Part shown: piece after piece, positions 34,653-44,009 of the stretch
Numbering within the stretch: the first letter of the stretch is position 1
Layout: each line of letters begins with the position of its first letter
Source: Paludibacteraceae bacterium
GTDB lineage: Bacteria > Bacteroidota > Bacteroidia > Bacteroidales > Paludibacteraceae
Reading direction: 5' to 3'
Assembly (NCBI GenBank): GCA_017527905.1
Contig: JAFXPK010000032.1
Coordinates: 51,704-115,703 of the forward strand
Length of the DNA stretch: 64,000 nt
Made by a program: the position numbers and the translations under genes
The notes under the pieces: generated by a model
What the model saw: the letters and a program-made list of their open reading frames with translations, nothing else
Told to the model about the DNA's origin: nothing
The model's database searches: none

Positions 34653-35272
34653 GCGGACAGTTGAAAAGGTTGGTGTCGTCCCTCTTCGTGGCGGGATGCC
34701 TGCTTTGTGTCTCTTCCTTCGCGGCAGAGCCTACCCGTAGTTCCATCTTCGCTAAAAGCTATGAGTATGAGTCCAATAAGCAATACGACCAAGCCATCGA
34801 GGTCTTGAAGGAGGTGAAGGCGGATATCTATGCGGTGAACCTCCGCTTGGGTTGGCTCTACTATTGCAAGGGGAACTATCGCGTCTCCATCATGTATTAT
34901 TCCAAGGCTATCCAACTGCGACCGACCTCTGTGGAGGCGCGCTTCGGTTATGTGTTGCCCGCTGCTAAAATGAAGGATTGGATCAAGGTGGGAAAACAGT
35001 ATGACGCTATCCTGAAGCTGGATCCTAACAACACGAAGGCGAACTATTACCGTGGTTTGATGTACTTCAATGTGGGTGAATATGCCAAGGCTGAACCTTA
35101 TTTCGATAAGGTCGAGCATCTTTACCCCTTTGATTATGATATTGTTATACTTTCCGCATGGAATTCCTATTACCTGAAGAATAAGGAGAAGGCAAAGCTC
35201 CTATTTAACCAGGCGTTGCTGATTCAGCCTAATAGCGCTTCCGCGGCGGAGGGCCTCTCTCTGACTAAATGA
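34640..35272 (+). CDS. Exported TPR-repeat protein
   Basis: A 210-residue protein with a signal peptide ending near FAAEP. At least four TPR units follow: SYEYESNKQYDQAIEVLKEVK, LGWLYYCKGNYRVSIMYYSKAIQLRP, YDAILKLDPNNTKANYYRGLMYFNVGEYAKAEPYFDKV, and a last unit near the end. Likely a periplasmic scaffold for the overlapping outer-membrane-like protein (inference from the 13-bp overlap). Confidence 0.8.
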   Translation: MEFLSGQLKRLVSSLFVAGCLLCVSSFAAEPTRSSIFAKSYEYESNKQYDQAIEVLKEVKADIYAVNLRLGWLYYCKGNYRVSIMYYSKAIQLRPTSVEARFGYVLPAAKMKDWIKVGKQYDAILKLDPNNTKANYYRGLMYFNVGEYAKAEPYFDKVEHLYPFDYDIVILSAWNSYYLKNKEKAKLLFNQALLIQPNSASAAEGLSLTK

Positions 35273-35339
35273 GTCCGGACATTTCTCTTTTATGTGCCGG
35301 TTTGAATATGTTTTATGGATAATTAATGTGTATAGGAAA

Positions 35340-36098
35340 ATGAATCGTTTCGCAATTTTTACGTTTGTTTTGGCGATGTTGGTTGTGCCTTGTTCCTGTG
35401 GTGACGACGATGATGAAAAGGGGATGGAAAACCGTCTGGAGGAGGAGAATGATAATTCGAAAGGTGAGGGTGATGGTACTACCCAAGAGGATAAGGATAA
35501 AAAGGATAAGCAAAAAAAGGACGTGTATGAGTGCGTGATCCAACCGTTGAGTAGGACCTTGTATTTCGCGGGGGAGGATGAATTGTATGTTTATATGCAA
35601 TCCAATCGTTCCTTGGGAGGCTTGACGGTTTATGTGGAGGATGCGGAAGGACAGGTGATCGAAGTGCAGAAGGAATCGTTCCGTGATTTTATCCGTGTCC
35701 ATACGCCGGACGTGGTCGGTGAACTGACGCTAGTCGTCGCGGATACGGACGGCTCTAAACCCCAGCGAATTAAGTTCCGTAATCTGGACGAACAGAATAG
35801 TGGCGTGATTCGTGTTGATGTCGATGCCCCATATATTGATCTGTTGAACGATCAGACATTGACGAGGACGGAGGCTCAGTCTGGTTCGGCTTGGCTGAGA
35901 CTGGATGCGGAGAAAGGTATTGTCGGTGCGAATGGTGTCACCGTTAAGTTCGACAACGGTGCATCCAATTTGTCTAAGGAGGGTGAGACGCGGCAGTTCA
36001 CGCTTTCTAATGGCTACGAGGGTTTGATTATTCTTGTCAAGGTGAATACAGTCGAGGATAAGAAGCATGATATCTCATTCGCATATTGCCTGAAATGA
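35340..36098 (+). CDS. Surface lipoprotein of unknown function
   Basis: A 252-residue lipoprotein if started at the ATG at 35340, which places MNRFAIFTFVLAMLVVPCSCGDDDDEK at the N-terminus; an earlier in-frame start at 35292 would spoil the signal. The acidic run right after Cys is like the lipoprotein surface-export signal known in Bacteroidetes. A Lys/Asp/Glu-rich linker follows, then two beta-sandwich-like parts (~60-150 and ~165-252). Third gene of the group after the TPR protein; a terminator follows. Confidence 0.7.
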   Translation: MNRFAIFTFVLAMLVVPCSCGDDDDEKGMENRLEEENDNSKGEGDGTTQEDKDKKDKQKKDVYECVIQPLSRTLYFAGEDELYVYMQSNRSLGGLTVYVEDAEGQVIEVQKESFRDFIRVHTPDVVGELTLVVADTDGSKPQRIKFRNLDEQNSGVIRVDVDAPYIDLLNDQTLTRTEAQSGSAWLRLDAEKGIVGANGVTVKFDNGASNLSKEGETRQFTLSNGYEGLIILVKVNTVEDKKHDISFAYCLK

Positions 36099-36147
36099 TA
36101 CAGTTCGTTCCTGTGCTGGATTGACTCTCTTTTGTGGATATTAATAT

Positions 36148-36179
36148 TCCCCAAGCATGACTGTTTGGGGATTTTTTTT
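36148..36179 (+). terminator. Intrinsic terminator
   Basis: ccccaa (36149-36154) pairs with ttgggg (36165-36170) and is followed by a run of T residues. Confidence 0.75.
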
Positions 36180-36289
36180 GCCTGACGTCTTTGAGATGGC
36201 ACAAAAAAACATCCATCTATGCTCTCGCACTGATGGATGCAACATGAATTACTCAATAAACGAATTGAAATTTATTCTAATGGTATGTC

Positions 36290-36322
36290 TTTTTTGTTGT
36301 ACACTATAAATAGTACAAAAAA
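36290..36322. terminator. AT-rich inverted repeat downstream of the polyketide-like operon
   Basis: ttttttgttgtac and gtacaaaaaa flank a 10-nt spacer. T-runs exist on both strands, so it could end the minus-strand operon, whose last stop is at 36392. Confidence 0.4.
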
Positions 36323-36391
36323 TATGCCAAAGTATAAGATTTTTATACTTGTTAACAAATTAAATATGATTTTAACAGATTTTTACAAAAC

Positions 36392-37873
36392 TTATTTGAG
36401 TTTTAACAGATTTTTAATCTTATCCATCCCTAAAATTTCGGCACAGGTAAAGAAAGAGGTCATGGATACGCCCAAGACACCGTGTAGGTTCAAGTTTTGC
36501 CCTGTCAGTAGCAGGTTAGGCAACGGGGTGCGGGGCGTCAACATGGTGAACACCAATTTTTGATGGTCTTTTTTGATGCCATAGGCGCTACCCTCGTACG
36601 TGGAGGTATAGTCGGAATAGGAGAGGGGTGTGCTGGTATATGCGCTTTCCACGCACTCTTCCAATCCTTTAATATGCTTGGATACAAGTGAGATGCACTG
36701 TTGTAGCTTTTGTTTCTTGAAGGCTTCGTACTCCTCGCCGCGACGCATGACTTTCGTCCCTTTCCATTGCTCCACATCCTTCCAGTTCATAGGGGTAAGG
36801 ATGTCGATGTTCGTGGCGTATGGCGAGTTGCCCGTTGGAACCTGGTAGCTTACCAATGCGGCGTCTGTCCGGTGGCACGTGTCGAAGGAGGCGTAATTCC
36901 AGATGTTGTTTGTCTCGTAGATGAACTGGTTGCGGTTCAGGTACGGAATCCCCTCCTTCAGTTTGATGTTGGCGGTGAACATGCCAAACGTGTTTGGGAT
37001 GCCGGCGATGCGTTTTCTGTATATCTTTTTCAGTATTTGGCTCTCTTTCACCAATTCAAGCGTGGCGACTGGATGTGCGTTGGAGATGAATGTGTCCGCT
37101 TCAATGTGTTCCTCTCCGTTTACGATCGCATAGGCTAATTTACCCTCTTTCTCCACCAATTCCGTCACTTTGGCCTTGTTCCGTACTGTGCCACCCATTT
37201 TGCGGATGCTGTTCGCTAGACATTCCGCTATTTGTTGTCCTCCTCCTTCGATCCTCCAAGCGCTTTGGATGAAGGAGTCGTTGATCTGCGCATATACGTA
37301 GAGCGGGAGGTTCGGGTGAAGCTCCATCTTCAGTGAGGTGCCCGCCAAGACGTTGCGGAGCTTTTCGTCCGTGATCGTCTCGTTCAGGAAGTCGTATGCT
37401 GAGTTGATAAACGCAGGCTTTTGGTAAAAATCCACGGCATCCGCCGTGTCGAAGCTTTTGAATATGTTATCGCCCACGTCGGACAATGTCGCCATGTATT
37501 TCCTCAGGTTTTCTTTCTGTTTCGGAAAGAGGGAAGCGAATGCCTCCTCGAATTCGGCTCTTCCGGATATGAACTTGAACCTCTCGCCGTTCAGGATGAC
37601 CTCGTCGAAGCACTCTTTGTCGAGTCTATGCCATGGTAGATCCATCAGTTGGAAGAAATCGAACAACCGCCAGAGGGATTGCCCTTCGTCCAGTGCCCCC
37701 ACGTAATGGAAGCCTGTGTCAAATTCTGTTCCTTTCCGCTTGAATGTTTGGAGACAACCTCCTAGAGCGTCTCCTTGTTCGAGTACACAGACGTTCATCC
37801 CGCATTTGGAAAGGGTGTATCCACATTCCAAACCTCCTAATCCACCTCCTATGATGACTACATCATATTTCAT
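36392..37873 (-). CDS. FAD-dependent phytoene-desaturase/retinol-saturase-like oxidoreductase
   Basis: A 493-residue flavoprotein. The N-terminal VVIIGGGLGGLECGYTLSKCGMNVCVLEQGDALGGC is the FAD dinucleotide motif of the phytoene-desaturase/retinol-saturase family, and the C-terminal part has the second FAD contact (NLLLTGQNLNLHGVLGV). Such enzymes act on conjugated or polyene chains. Last gene of a seven-gene operon with a ketosynthase, ACP and dehydratases, so it probably tailors the acyl or polyene product. It begins 7 bp after the MMPL gene. Confidence 0.85.
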   Translation of the reverse strand: MKYDVVIIGGGLGGLECGYTLSKCGMNVCVLEQGDALGGCLQTFKRKGTEFDTGFHYVGALDEGQSLWRLFDFFQLMDLPWHRLDKECFDEVILNGERFKFISGRAEFEEAFASLFPKQKENLRKYMATLSDVGDNIFKSFDTADAVDFYQKPAFINSAYDFLNETITDEKLRNVLAGTSLKMELHPNLPLYVYAQINDSFIQSAWRIEGGGQQIAECLANSIRKMGGTVRNKAKVTELVEKEGKLAYAIVNGEEHIEADTFISNAHPVATLELVKESQILKKIYRKRIAGIPNTFGMFTANIKLKEGIPYLNRNQFIYETNNIWNYASFDTCHRTDAALVSYQVPTGNSPYATNIDILTPMNWKDVEQWKGTKVMRRGEEYEAFKKQKLQQCISLVSKHIKGLEECVESAYTSTPLSYSDYTSTYEGSAYGIKKDHQKLVFTMLTPRTPLPNLLLTGQNLNLHGVLGVSMTSFFTCAEILGMDKIKNLLKLK

Positions 37874-37879
37874 CTCGGA

Positions 37880-40800
37880 TTATTTGTAAAACCTTTTGGC
37901 ACGGTATAGCGTATAAAGTTCATCTTCGTCTTCTTTGATGAAATCTGTCTTGATGATGTGGCTCTCACATCCTTTGTATGTGATCAGATAGCGCGTTTTC
38001 GCAAGCGCAGCACTGATGTCCTCTAACTTCCATCCCTCGTTGACAATGACGATTTCGTATGGCTGCTGAAGTACGTCCGCGCAACTGGAGAAGTTGATTC
38101 TTTCGTTGTTCAGATAGCAATGCTGGGCGAGCAGCAGCTTGTCCTCGTCCTTGTCGTATCCGACCACGTCGCAATGCTTGTTGTTGAGGCCGATCCAATA
38201 GGACTTGAATCCGTATCCGCATCCGTATTCCAAGACATTGCCTTCTATCGGGAAGATGCAGTTGAATAGGTTGTAGTTGCGTGTGATCTCCAACTCCTCG
38301 TTCAGCTGTTTCTCCACTTGATATCCTTTGTATTCGTAGTTGTTGCGTAATTGTTGCTTGAGCGACATGTGGTCTTTCCCTCGCTTGAAGTAAATGTCTC
38401 CATGCAGGATGTTGAAAAGAGTGATAGGCGCTTTCTTCTTGGCGATCGGACGTTTGATGAGCCAATAGAACAGGAACGGCTCCAACGAGTAGGAGATGAT
38501 CACGGCGGTGGTCATGCCTATCAGCGTGGATACTCCGATGGACCTGACCGCAGGGTGCGTGGCGAACATCAGGGAAGCCACACTGACGATGAGCACGAAG
38601 GCGGAGAAGAGAATGGCGGTCTTGTGGAAGACGAGCACATTCTTCCTGATCCTGAATTCGGAGAGTAGTCCGTCCATCACGAATATGCTATAGTCGACAC
38701 CGATTCCGAAGATGAAGGTGGTGATGACTATATTGATCAGATTGAATTGCATGTTGAAGATGCTCATGACGCCCAAGACGATGTACCAGCTCAGGGCCAT
38801 TGGCAGGAAGGCGATCAATGCCAGTATGACGCTCTTGTAACTCAGCAATAGCACGATGAGCACGAAGAGGGATGATATGAGCAGTGTTGTGGAGAAGTCA
38901 TCGTGGATGAGCTTCACCATGTTGTTCGTGTAGTAATATGGGTCGATCACGACGAGGTGTGGTATTTGGGTCACTTCGTCGCATACCTCCCTTTTGTCGC
39001 TGAGCTTCATGTTCACAGGCGTGAATACCATGTATTTGCCGTCCGTGTATTCGATCATGTTGCTCTTGAGGGAGGATGGCAATATGTCGGAATCCGCCAG
39101 AACCAAGGTGGAGCGCTCCTCTTCGACCATGTTTTGGAACTCCATGAAGACGGTAGGGTCCAGCCCATACTTGAGGGCGGATTCGTTCAGGTTGGCGAAC
39201 ACCTTCTCTTTTTTCTCTTCTGTCCAGAAGGAGTACCAACGGTCGAGCCTTCTCTCCTGTTCATCCAACGGTATGAAAATCATACTATTGGATGTGCCGA
39301 AGGATCTGACCTTACCATAGTTCTCTTTCAAATTACCCAATACGCTCTCCAACTTCTTCGAGTAGCACAACGCACTATCCAAGTTCTCGGAAACAGCGGC
39401 GAAGTAGACCGTCCTGCAATCCTTTGTCGTGTGTTGTGCCAGAATCTCCTGTGATTTCAACACCCTATCATCGTAGTAGGAGATATGGGTCAGGTCGGAA
39501 TCGAACTTCACCCATTTGGACCCGATGAAGCAGATGAGGCTGATGACCACGATGGCGCCGATCAGGTACGTTTTCCGTTCGAACGGGTATGAGTTGATCT
39601 TCTCCAACAATTCGAATGCCTTTTCGTAACGCTTGTTCTTCTCCTCGTTGAAGAATTGAGGGAGGAAGAGCAGACAGAAAGCCGTGGTTCCGACCAACGC
39701 CAGGGAGGCGAAGAGGCCAAAGTCCTTCAATAACTCGGCATCGGTGAACATGAGGCTTGAGAAAGCTCCTATCGTGGTGAGGCAGCCTAAGAAGACTGGC
39801 GTGGTTTGCTCTTCCAACACTTTGATCGGGTTGCCCACATACTTGTAATGCGTGATGACGTGCAGACAGTAGCTGACCGCGACACCCAAGACGATCGCAC
39901 CGATTCCCAAGGCGAGCAGGGATAGTTGCCCCTTGATGAAGTAGATGACGCAAAGGGCGAAGAAGAAGCCGTATACGATCGGTATCGCCATCTGTAGCAG
40001 GGTGGATTTGTTGCGGTAGCATATGCCGATCACCAATAGCGCGAAAAGCAGGGAGATCGACAGGGTCATGACTAGGTCATGCTTGATTTGCCTGGAGTTG
40101 TAGACGCTTTGTGGCGCCGCACCATGGTAATAGACTTCCACATTAGGGAAGGTCTTGGCAAGTTCCTCTAGGTCTTCGTCGATCACATCGATTAGCTTCG
40201 CGCTCTGCTTGGAATCCACCGTCTTGAAGTTCGGCGAGATGAAAGCCAGTGCGATGGCGGAGTCCGGAGAGAAGAAGTGTTGGTTGATTAGTGTATAGTT
40301 GGACCCCAAACCTTCTCTCAGTGCGTCTTTTTTGCTTACGAAGATTTCCCGCAAGGCGAGCGGGTCTTGCGCGATTACCTGTCCCAGCATCGCCCCCATA
40401 GGGGAATAGAGCGTCATGAGGTTTTTCTGCATCTGCATGTCGATGTGCTCCTTGGTGGTCAAGGAGTCCATCATGACGTAATCCGTACTGTCCAGGAATA
40501 CAGGCAGATAGTTGTATAGGGAAGCCACCCCCGACTGGATGAGGTCGGCATCCACTTTGTAGAGTATGTCCGTGATCATTCCTTGGGCAACCTCAGACTC
40601 CATCAGCTTTTCGCAGAAAGAGTCGCAGGCTGATTTTAGGGATTGGACATCCTTGCTGTCGTCCTTCATCTTGAACACGACGAAGAGTTTATCCTTCACC
40701 TTCAGGTTGGCGAAGACCATTTCTTTGGAGTTGTCCCCTTCCTTATCAGAAGGAAGAAGTTTGGTGATATCCTCTTCGTAGACCATCTTCTGGCCAAAGA

Positions 40801-40894
40801 AGGCGAAGAAGGCGAAACTAAGCAACATGACCGCATAGAATACGATTTTATGTTGCTTGAAGTAGTTGTAAATAGCTATTGTGAATTTAGCCAT
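37880..40894 (-). CDS. MMPL/RND-type exporter fused to a methyltransferase
   Basis: A 1004-residue protein. Residues ~1-800 have the MMPL layout: one helix, a large periplasmic loop, five to six helices (about 260-420), a second loop and a second helix set (about 630-800; GVDYSIFVMDGLL). Such proteins export lipids and polyketides. Residues ~850-1004 are a soluble class I methyltransferase-like domain with SAM motif VLEYGCGYGFKSYWIG (about 886) and the acidic VVGYDKDE. The join is in frame with no stop or shift. The operon context suggests export and methylation of the same lipid-like product. Confidence 0.85.
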   Translation of the reverse strand: MAKFTIAIYNYFKQHKIVFYAVMLLSFAFFAFFGQKMVYEEDITKLLPSDKEGDNSKEMVFANLKVKDKLFVVFKMKDDSKDVQSLKSACDSFCEKLMESEVAQGMITDILYKVDADLIQSGVASLYNYLPVFLDSTDYVMMDSLTTKEHIDMQMQKNLMTLYSPMGAMLGQVIAQDPLALREIFVSKKDALREGLGSNYTLINQHFFSPDSAIALAFISPNFKTVDSKQSAKLIDVIDEDLEELAKTFPNVEVYYHGAAPQSVYNSRQIKHDLVMTLSISLLFALLVIGICYRNKSTLLQMAIPIVYGFFFALCVIYFIKGQLSLLALGIGAIVLGVAVSYCLHVITHYKYVGNPIKVLEEQTTPVFLGCLTTIGAFSSLMFTDAELLKDFGLFASLALVGTTAFCLLFLPQFFNEEKNKRYEKAFELLEKINSYPFERKTYLIGAIVVISLICFIGSKWVKFDSDLTHISYYDDRVLKSQEILAQHTTKDCRTVYFAAVSENLDSALCYSKKLESVLGNLKENYGKVRSFGTSNSMIFIPLDEQERRLDRWYSFWTEEKKEKVFANLNESALKYGLDPTVFMEFQNMVEEERSTLVLADSDILPSSLKSNMIEYTDGKYMVFTPVNMKLSDKREVCDEVTQIPHLVVIDPYYYTNNMVKLIHDDFSTTLLISSLFVLIVLLLSYKSVILALIAFLPMALSWYIVLGVMSIFNMQFNLINIVITTFIFGIGVDYSIFVMDGLLSEFRIRKNVLVFHKTAILFSAFVLIVSVASLMFATHPAVRSIGVSTLIGMTTAVIISYSLEPFLFYWLIKRPIAKKKAPITLFNILHGDIYFKRGKDHMSLKQQLRNNYEYKGYQVEKQLNEELEITRNYNLFNCIFPIEGNVLEYGCGYGFKSYWIGLNNKHCDVVGYDKDEDKLLLAQHCYLNNERINFSSCADVLQQPYEIVIVNEGWKLEDISAALAKTRYLITYKGCESHIIKTDFIKEDEDELYTLYRAKRFYK

Positions 40895-40913
40895 GTTGTT
40901 ATGTCATTTAGCA

Positions 40914-41291
40914 TTACAGGGAATAGTCCCCTTTATACTCCAAGAAAGATGTTTGCGCGTTGTCGGACAACAGGGAAGCGATCACGCCGACCGTTCCGTC
41001 CCCTTTGTCGTTGAGTGCCAATCTCAACAGCAGATCCTTGTTTTTCGTGGGGGTCAGCAACTCCGAGAACCGGCATTGTGAGATGGATCCGATGGTGAGC
41101 TTTTTCCCAAAAGAAACTTCCGCGCATTCGCGTATCATCTGGATGCTGCACACGCCCGGACAGATCGGGTCTCCCGGGAAGTGCCCTTGGTACACCTGAT
41201 GGTCAGGGTTCAAGGCGATGAGGAATTCGGAACCAGACTCGTTCTTCCTTTCCTCTTTGATCGTAAAGTATCTATCTTGAAGCATATACAT
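40914..41291 (-). CDS. Hotdog 3-hydroxyacyl-ACP dehydratase (FabZ/FabA-like)
   Basis: A 125-residue hotdog protein with the dehydratase signature GHFPGDPICPGVCSIQMIRECAE (His at about residue 37, Glu in the following helix). Removes water from 3-hydroxyacyl-ACP. An ATG two codons inside (41285) is an equally good start. It sits between the thioesterase (11 bp) and the MMPL gene (19 bp). Confidence 0.85.
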   Translation of the reverse strand: MYMLQDRYFTIKEERKNESGSEFLIALNPDHQVYQGHFPGDPICPGVCSIQMIRECAEVSFGKKLTIGSISQCRFSELLTPTKNKDLLLRLALNDKGDGTVGVIASLLSDNAQTSFLEYKGDYSL

Positions 41292-41302
41292 AAATTGCTA
41301 AA

Positions 41303-41764
41303 TCATTCAACGCCCCAACGCTTTTTCCACTCCTCGTAAAAAGGAGGATTATTGAGTTGTAATTCGCCCTCGGACTTGCTCATGAACACCTGAGTCGTTG
41401 AGGCGGTTAGCACCAAAGCATTGTCGCTTTTCCTGAAAATGCTGTACTCGAATATAATTTTCGCGGACTTTGTCGGTATGTAGCGTGTCTCCACGATGAC
41501 GGTGTCGCCTACTGTGACGCTTTGCAGATAACGCAGGTTCATGTCCACCATGGGAGCCGTGTATCCGTTGTTGAAGATGGTCATGTATTCGAGTCCGTAT
41601 TTCTCCCCGAAATCCTCTCGTCCGTCCTCCATGTACTTGACGTAACTGCCATGCCACACGACACGGATGGAGTCCACTTCCGAAAAGCGCACCTTCACTT
41701 CGATGCGGCTCGTCAGTGGTTCGCCGGAGTAATCCACGCTCAGTCGTGAGGAGTCTTTCTTCAT
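41303..41764 (-). CDS. Acyl-ACP/CoA thioesterase (4HBT, YbgC-like)
   Basis: A 153-residue hotdog thioesterase. RFSEVDSIRVVWHGSYVKYMEDGRE near residues 26-50 is the YbgC/4HBT signature, with the catalytic Asp expected at EVD. Probably releases the finished chain from ACP or CoA. It lies 5 bp after the 144-residue dehydratase-like gene. Confidence 0.85.
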   Translation of the reverse strand: MKKDSSRLSVDYSGEPLTSRIEVKVRFSEVDSIRVVWHGSYVKYMEDGREDFGEKYGLEYMTIFNNGYTAPMVDMNLRYLQSVTVGDTVIVETRYIPTKSAKIIFEYSIFRKSDNALVLTASTTQVFMSKSEGELQLNNPPFYEEWKKRWGVE

Positions 41765-41769
41765 GGCCT

Positions 41770-42204
41770 TTATTCCTTGATGAATATTTTCATTTGGCAG
41801 GAAGCGACCACTTCTCCGTCCACTTTCGTCTCCGCCTTGATCAGGGAGACATTCTGCACTTCTGAAACGGTATGGATGGAAGTGAGGAGTTTAGCGCCCG
41901 CTTTAGGCTTGGCGACCAATTTGAACTTCTTCACCTCTCCGATGTATCCGACAGGTGTAGGTTCGTTCTTCAGTTTCGCCTTCACCCCCGCATGGGCGGA
42001 TGCGGATTGGGCGATGTGCTCGATCAGTCCTGGCTCGATGAACTCACCCTCCACGCAAAACATGTTGTCTTGCGCGATTGTCAGTCCCGTCAGGCAGTCG
42101 CACTCGTCCGCCTCGTACAACGTGTCCACCATCATGATGGGGAAGCGCTGCGGTATCAATTCCTTGATTTGTTCGCCTTGGTACAATGGTTTATCCAAGC
42201 TCAT
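41770..42204 (-). CDS. ApeP-like hotdog dehydratase homologue
   Basis: A 144-residue hotdog protein that opens like FabZ (IPQRFPIMMVDTL) but lacks HFPG; the equivalent region reads EGEFIEPGLIEHIAQSASAH. This matches the dehydratase-like ApeP/ApeI type of aryl-polyene clusters better than housekeeping FabZ. Catalytic residues differ from FabZ, so activity is uncertain. Its ATG overlaps the ACP stop by 4 bp. Confidence 0.75.
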   Translation of the reverse strand: MSLDKPLYQGEQIKELIPQRFPIMMVDTLYEADECDCLTGLTIAQDNMFCVEGEFIEPGLIEHIAQSASAHAGVKAKLKNEPTPVGYIGEVKKFKLVAKPKAGAKLLTSIHTVSEVQNVSLIKAETKVDGEVVASCQMKIFIKE

Positions 42205-42455
42205 GCCTTTTGAATCTTTTCGTAAATGTAATCGTAGAGTTGGGAGAATGTTTTCAGTTCCTTCAACTCCTGCCCCGGTATCTTGACCCCGAAATCGTTC
42301 TCGATGACGGCGATCAAGTCGACGAAACTAAGGCTGTCCATCGCCAAAGTGATTTTAATTGTAGCTTCCGGGCGGATGGTCTGGATGTCCACCTCGAACT
42401 CTTCGGCAAGCAATTCGTTCAATTTTTCGATAAACGTATCTTTATCCATCGACAC
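42201..42455 (-). CDS. Acyl carrier protein
   Basis: An 84-residue carrier protein with the phosphopantetheine site AMDSLSFVDL (Ser at about residue 41) and typical acidic helices. Distinct from housekeeping AcpP by its operon position. It starts 2 bp after the ketosynthase stop (a second in-frame Met lies two codons in) and overlaps the next gene by 4 bp. Confidence 0.92.
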   Translation of the reverse strand: MSMDKDTFIEKLNELLAEEFEVDIQTIRPEATIKITLAMDSLSFVDLIAVIENDFGVKIPGQELKELKTFSQLYDYIYEKIQKA

Positions 42456-42457
42456 AA

Positions 42458-43684
42458 TTATTTCGTGAATCTTTTAACTATCAATGTGGAGTTCGTTCCT
42501 CCGAATCCGAAGGAGTTGGACAAGAACATATCGAAGTGAGTGTCAAGACGTTTAGCAGGGATGTTTAGCTTCGCTGAGTCTTCGTCCGGATTCTCGAAGT
42601 TGATGTTCGGAGCGATGAAGTCGTTCTGCATCATCAGCATGGAGTAAACAATTTCGCTGGATCCCGCCATCCACATCTCGTGTCCTGTCATTGCTTTCGT
42701 GGATGTTACGATTGGCTTATAACCGTCGAACACGTTAGCGATCGCCTTCGCCTCGTTTTTGTCTCCCACAGGTGTGGAAGTGGCGTGCGCGTTGATGTAG
42801 GCGATATCCTTCTTGTCCACGTGCGCCTCACGGAGACACATCTCCAGGGAGCGGCTTGGTCCGTCCACGTTAGGAACTGACATGTGGTCTCCGTTTGAGG
42901 AGAATCCGTAGCCGACAACCTCCGCCAAAATCGGTGCGCCACGTTTAACAGCTGATTCGTAGCTCTCGATGATGACCGTAGCGGCACCACCACCAGGAAC
43001 CAATCCGTCACGGTCACGGTCGAACGGGCGGGATGCCTTGGTAGGGTCGCTCTCCCTTGTGGAGAATGCGTTGATACCGTCGAAGCTGCCGATTGAATAT
43101 GGGTTCACCTCTTGTGCGCCACCGCAAACGATGCAGTCCTGCAAGCCCCATTTGATGAGGAGTGAGCCCAAACCGATCGCGTGGGAACCGCTGGCACATG
43201 CGCCTGAAACGGTCAGGTTAATACCTTTCAGTCTGAAAAGACAACCCAAGTTCATCGTGACGGTGGAGTTCATGGATTGGAAAATAGCGCCAGAACCGAC
43301 CAACGTGGTGTCTTTCTTCTCGCGCATGATGTCGACGCTCTTCACAACAGCGTCGGCGGTACTATCGTTTCCGTATAACAAACCGACCTCGTGGCTGTCG
43401 ATATAGTCTTGATCAAGACGAGCGTTACGCAACGCCTCTGTCGTGGCAACGTATGCGTATTTAGCTTGATCTGGCATGTATACTCGTTGATTCCTGCTTA
43501 CTTGACCCTTTAGATCAGGAGTTTCAAGATATGCGGTGAGTGCGGACCTGAAGCCCATCTCTTTGCGCACAGGGTCGAAAATGATTCCAGACTTACCATT
43601 GTAAAGTGATTCTCTGACTTCTTCAAGGTTCTTGCCCAAGCAAGAGTAAACACCCATTCCAGTTATAACAACTCGCCTTTCCAT
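42458..43684 (-). CDS. Beta-ketoacyl-ACP synthase (FabF/aryl-polyene type)
   Basis: A 408-residue ketosynthase that extends ACP-bound chains by Claisen condensation. The active-site Cys lies in TVSGACASGSHAIG (about residue 163). The two His are in NAHATSTPVGD and TKAMTGHEMW, and the C-terminal SNSFGFGGTNSTLIV is present. First gene of the operon, with a promoter 60-95 bp upstream. No chain-length partner or ketoreductase is adjacent. Confidence 0.92.
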   Translation of the reverse strand: MERRVVITGMGVYSCLGKNLEEVRESLYNGKSGIIFDPVRKEMGFRSALTAYLETPDLKGQVSRNQRVYMPDQAKYAYVATTEALRNARLDQDYIDSHEVGLLYGNDSTADAVVKSVDIMREKKDTTLVGSGAIFQSMNSTVTMNLGCLFRLKGINLTVSGACASGSHAIGLGSLLIKWGLQDCIVCGGAQEVNPYSIGSFDGINAFSTRESDPTKASRPFDRDRDGLVPGGGAATVIIESYESAVKRGAPILAEVVGYGFSSNGDHMSVPNVDGPSRSLEMCLREAHVDKKDIAYINAHATSTPVGDKNEAKAIANVFDGYKPIVTSTKAMTGHEMWMAGSSEIVYSMLMMQNDFIAPNINFENPDEDSAKLNIPAKRLDTHFDMFLSNSFGFGGTNSTLIVKRFTK

Positions 43685-43747
43685 TTAATGTCGCTGTAAT
43701 AGTATATTAATAATCTTAAAAAATCTAAAAAAAACTATTTCGAACCG

Positions 43748-43778
43748 CGAATATAGTAAAAAAACAATCAATGACAAA
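43748..43778 (-). promoter_or_regulatory. Promoter of the polyketide-like operon
   Basis: Minus strand: TTTG at 43775-43778, 19 bp, then TATATTCG at 43748-43755 (one mismatch to TAnnTTTG). It lies ~64 bp before the ketosynthase start. Confidence 0.6.
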
Positions 43779-43979
43779 CCAAAAAAAATCAAACGCATTT
43801 GAGATTCCTCTCTGATTTTCAGGTATACATTCGTGGAGTGGGGGAATGTGCGGAGATTGATGGCGCTAGTTTTGGATGAAAGAGCGGGGATGTGCCCTAT
43901 AATTTATAGAAACTTCACCTTGCCGAATTTATTATATTATCTGACAGAAAAGTACATGGCTTAGAGATGTAACTTGTTC

Positions 43980-43987
43980 TATATTTG
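43980..43987 (+). promoter_or_regulatory. -7 element of the esterase gene
   Basis: TATATTTG matches TAnnTTTG 22 bp before the ATG at 44010; the -33 box is weak. Confidence 0.45.
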
Positions 43988-44009
43988 TGATACTTAAACA
44001 TTGTATGCC

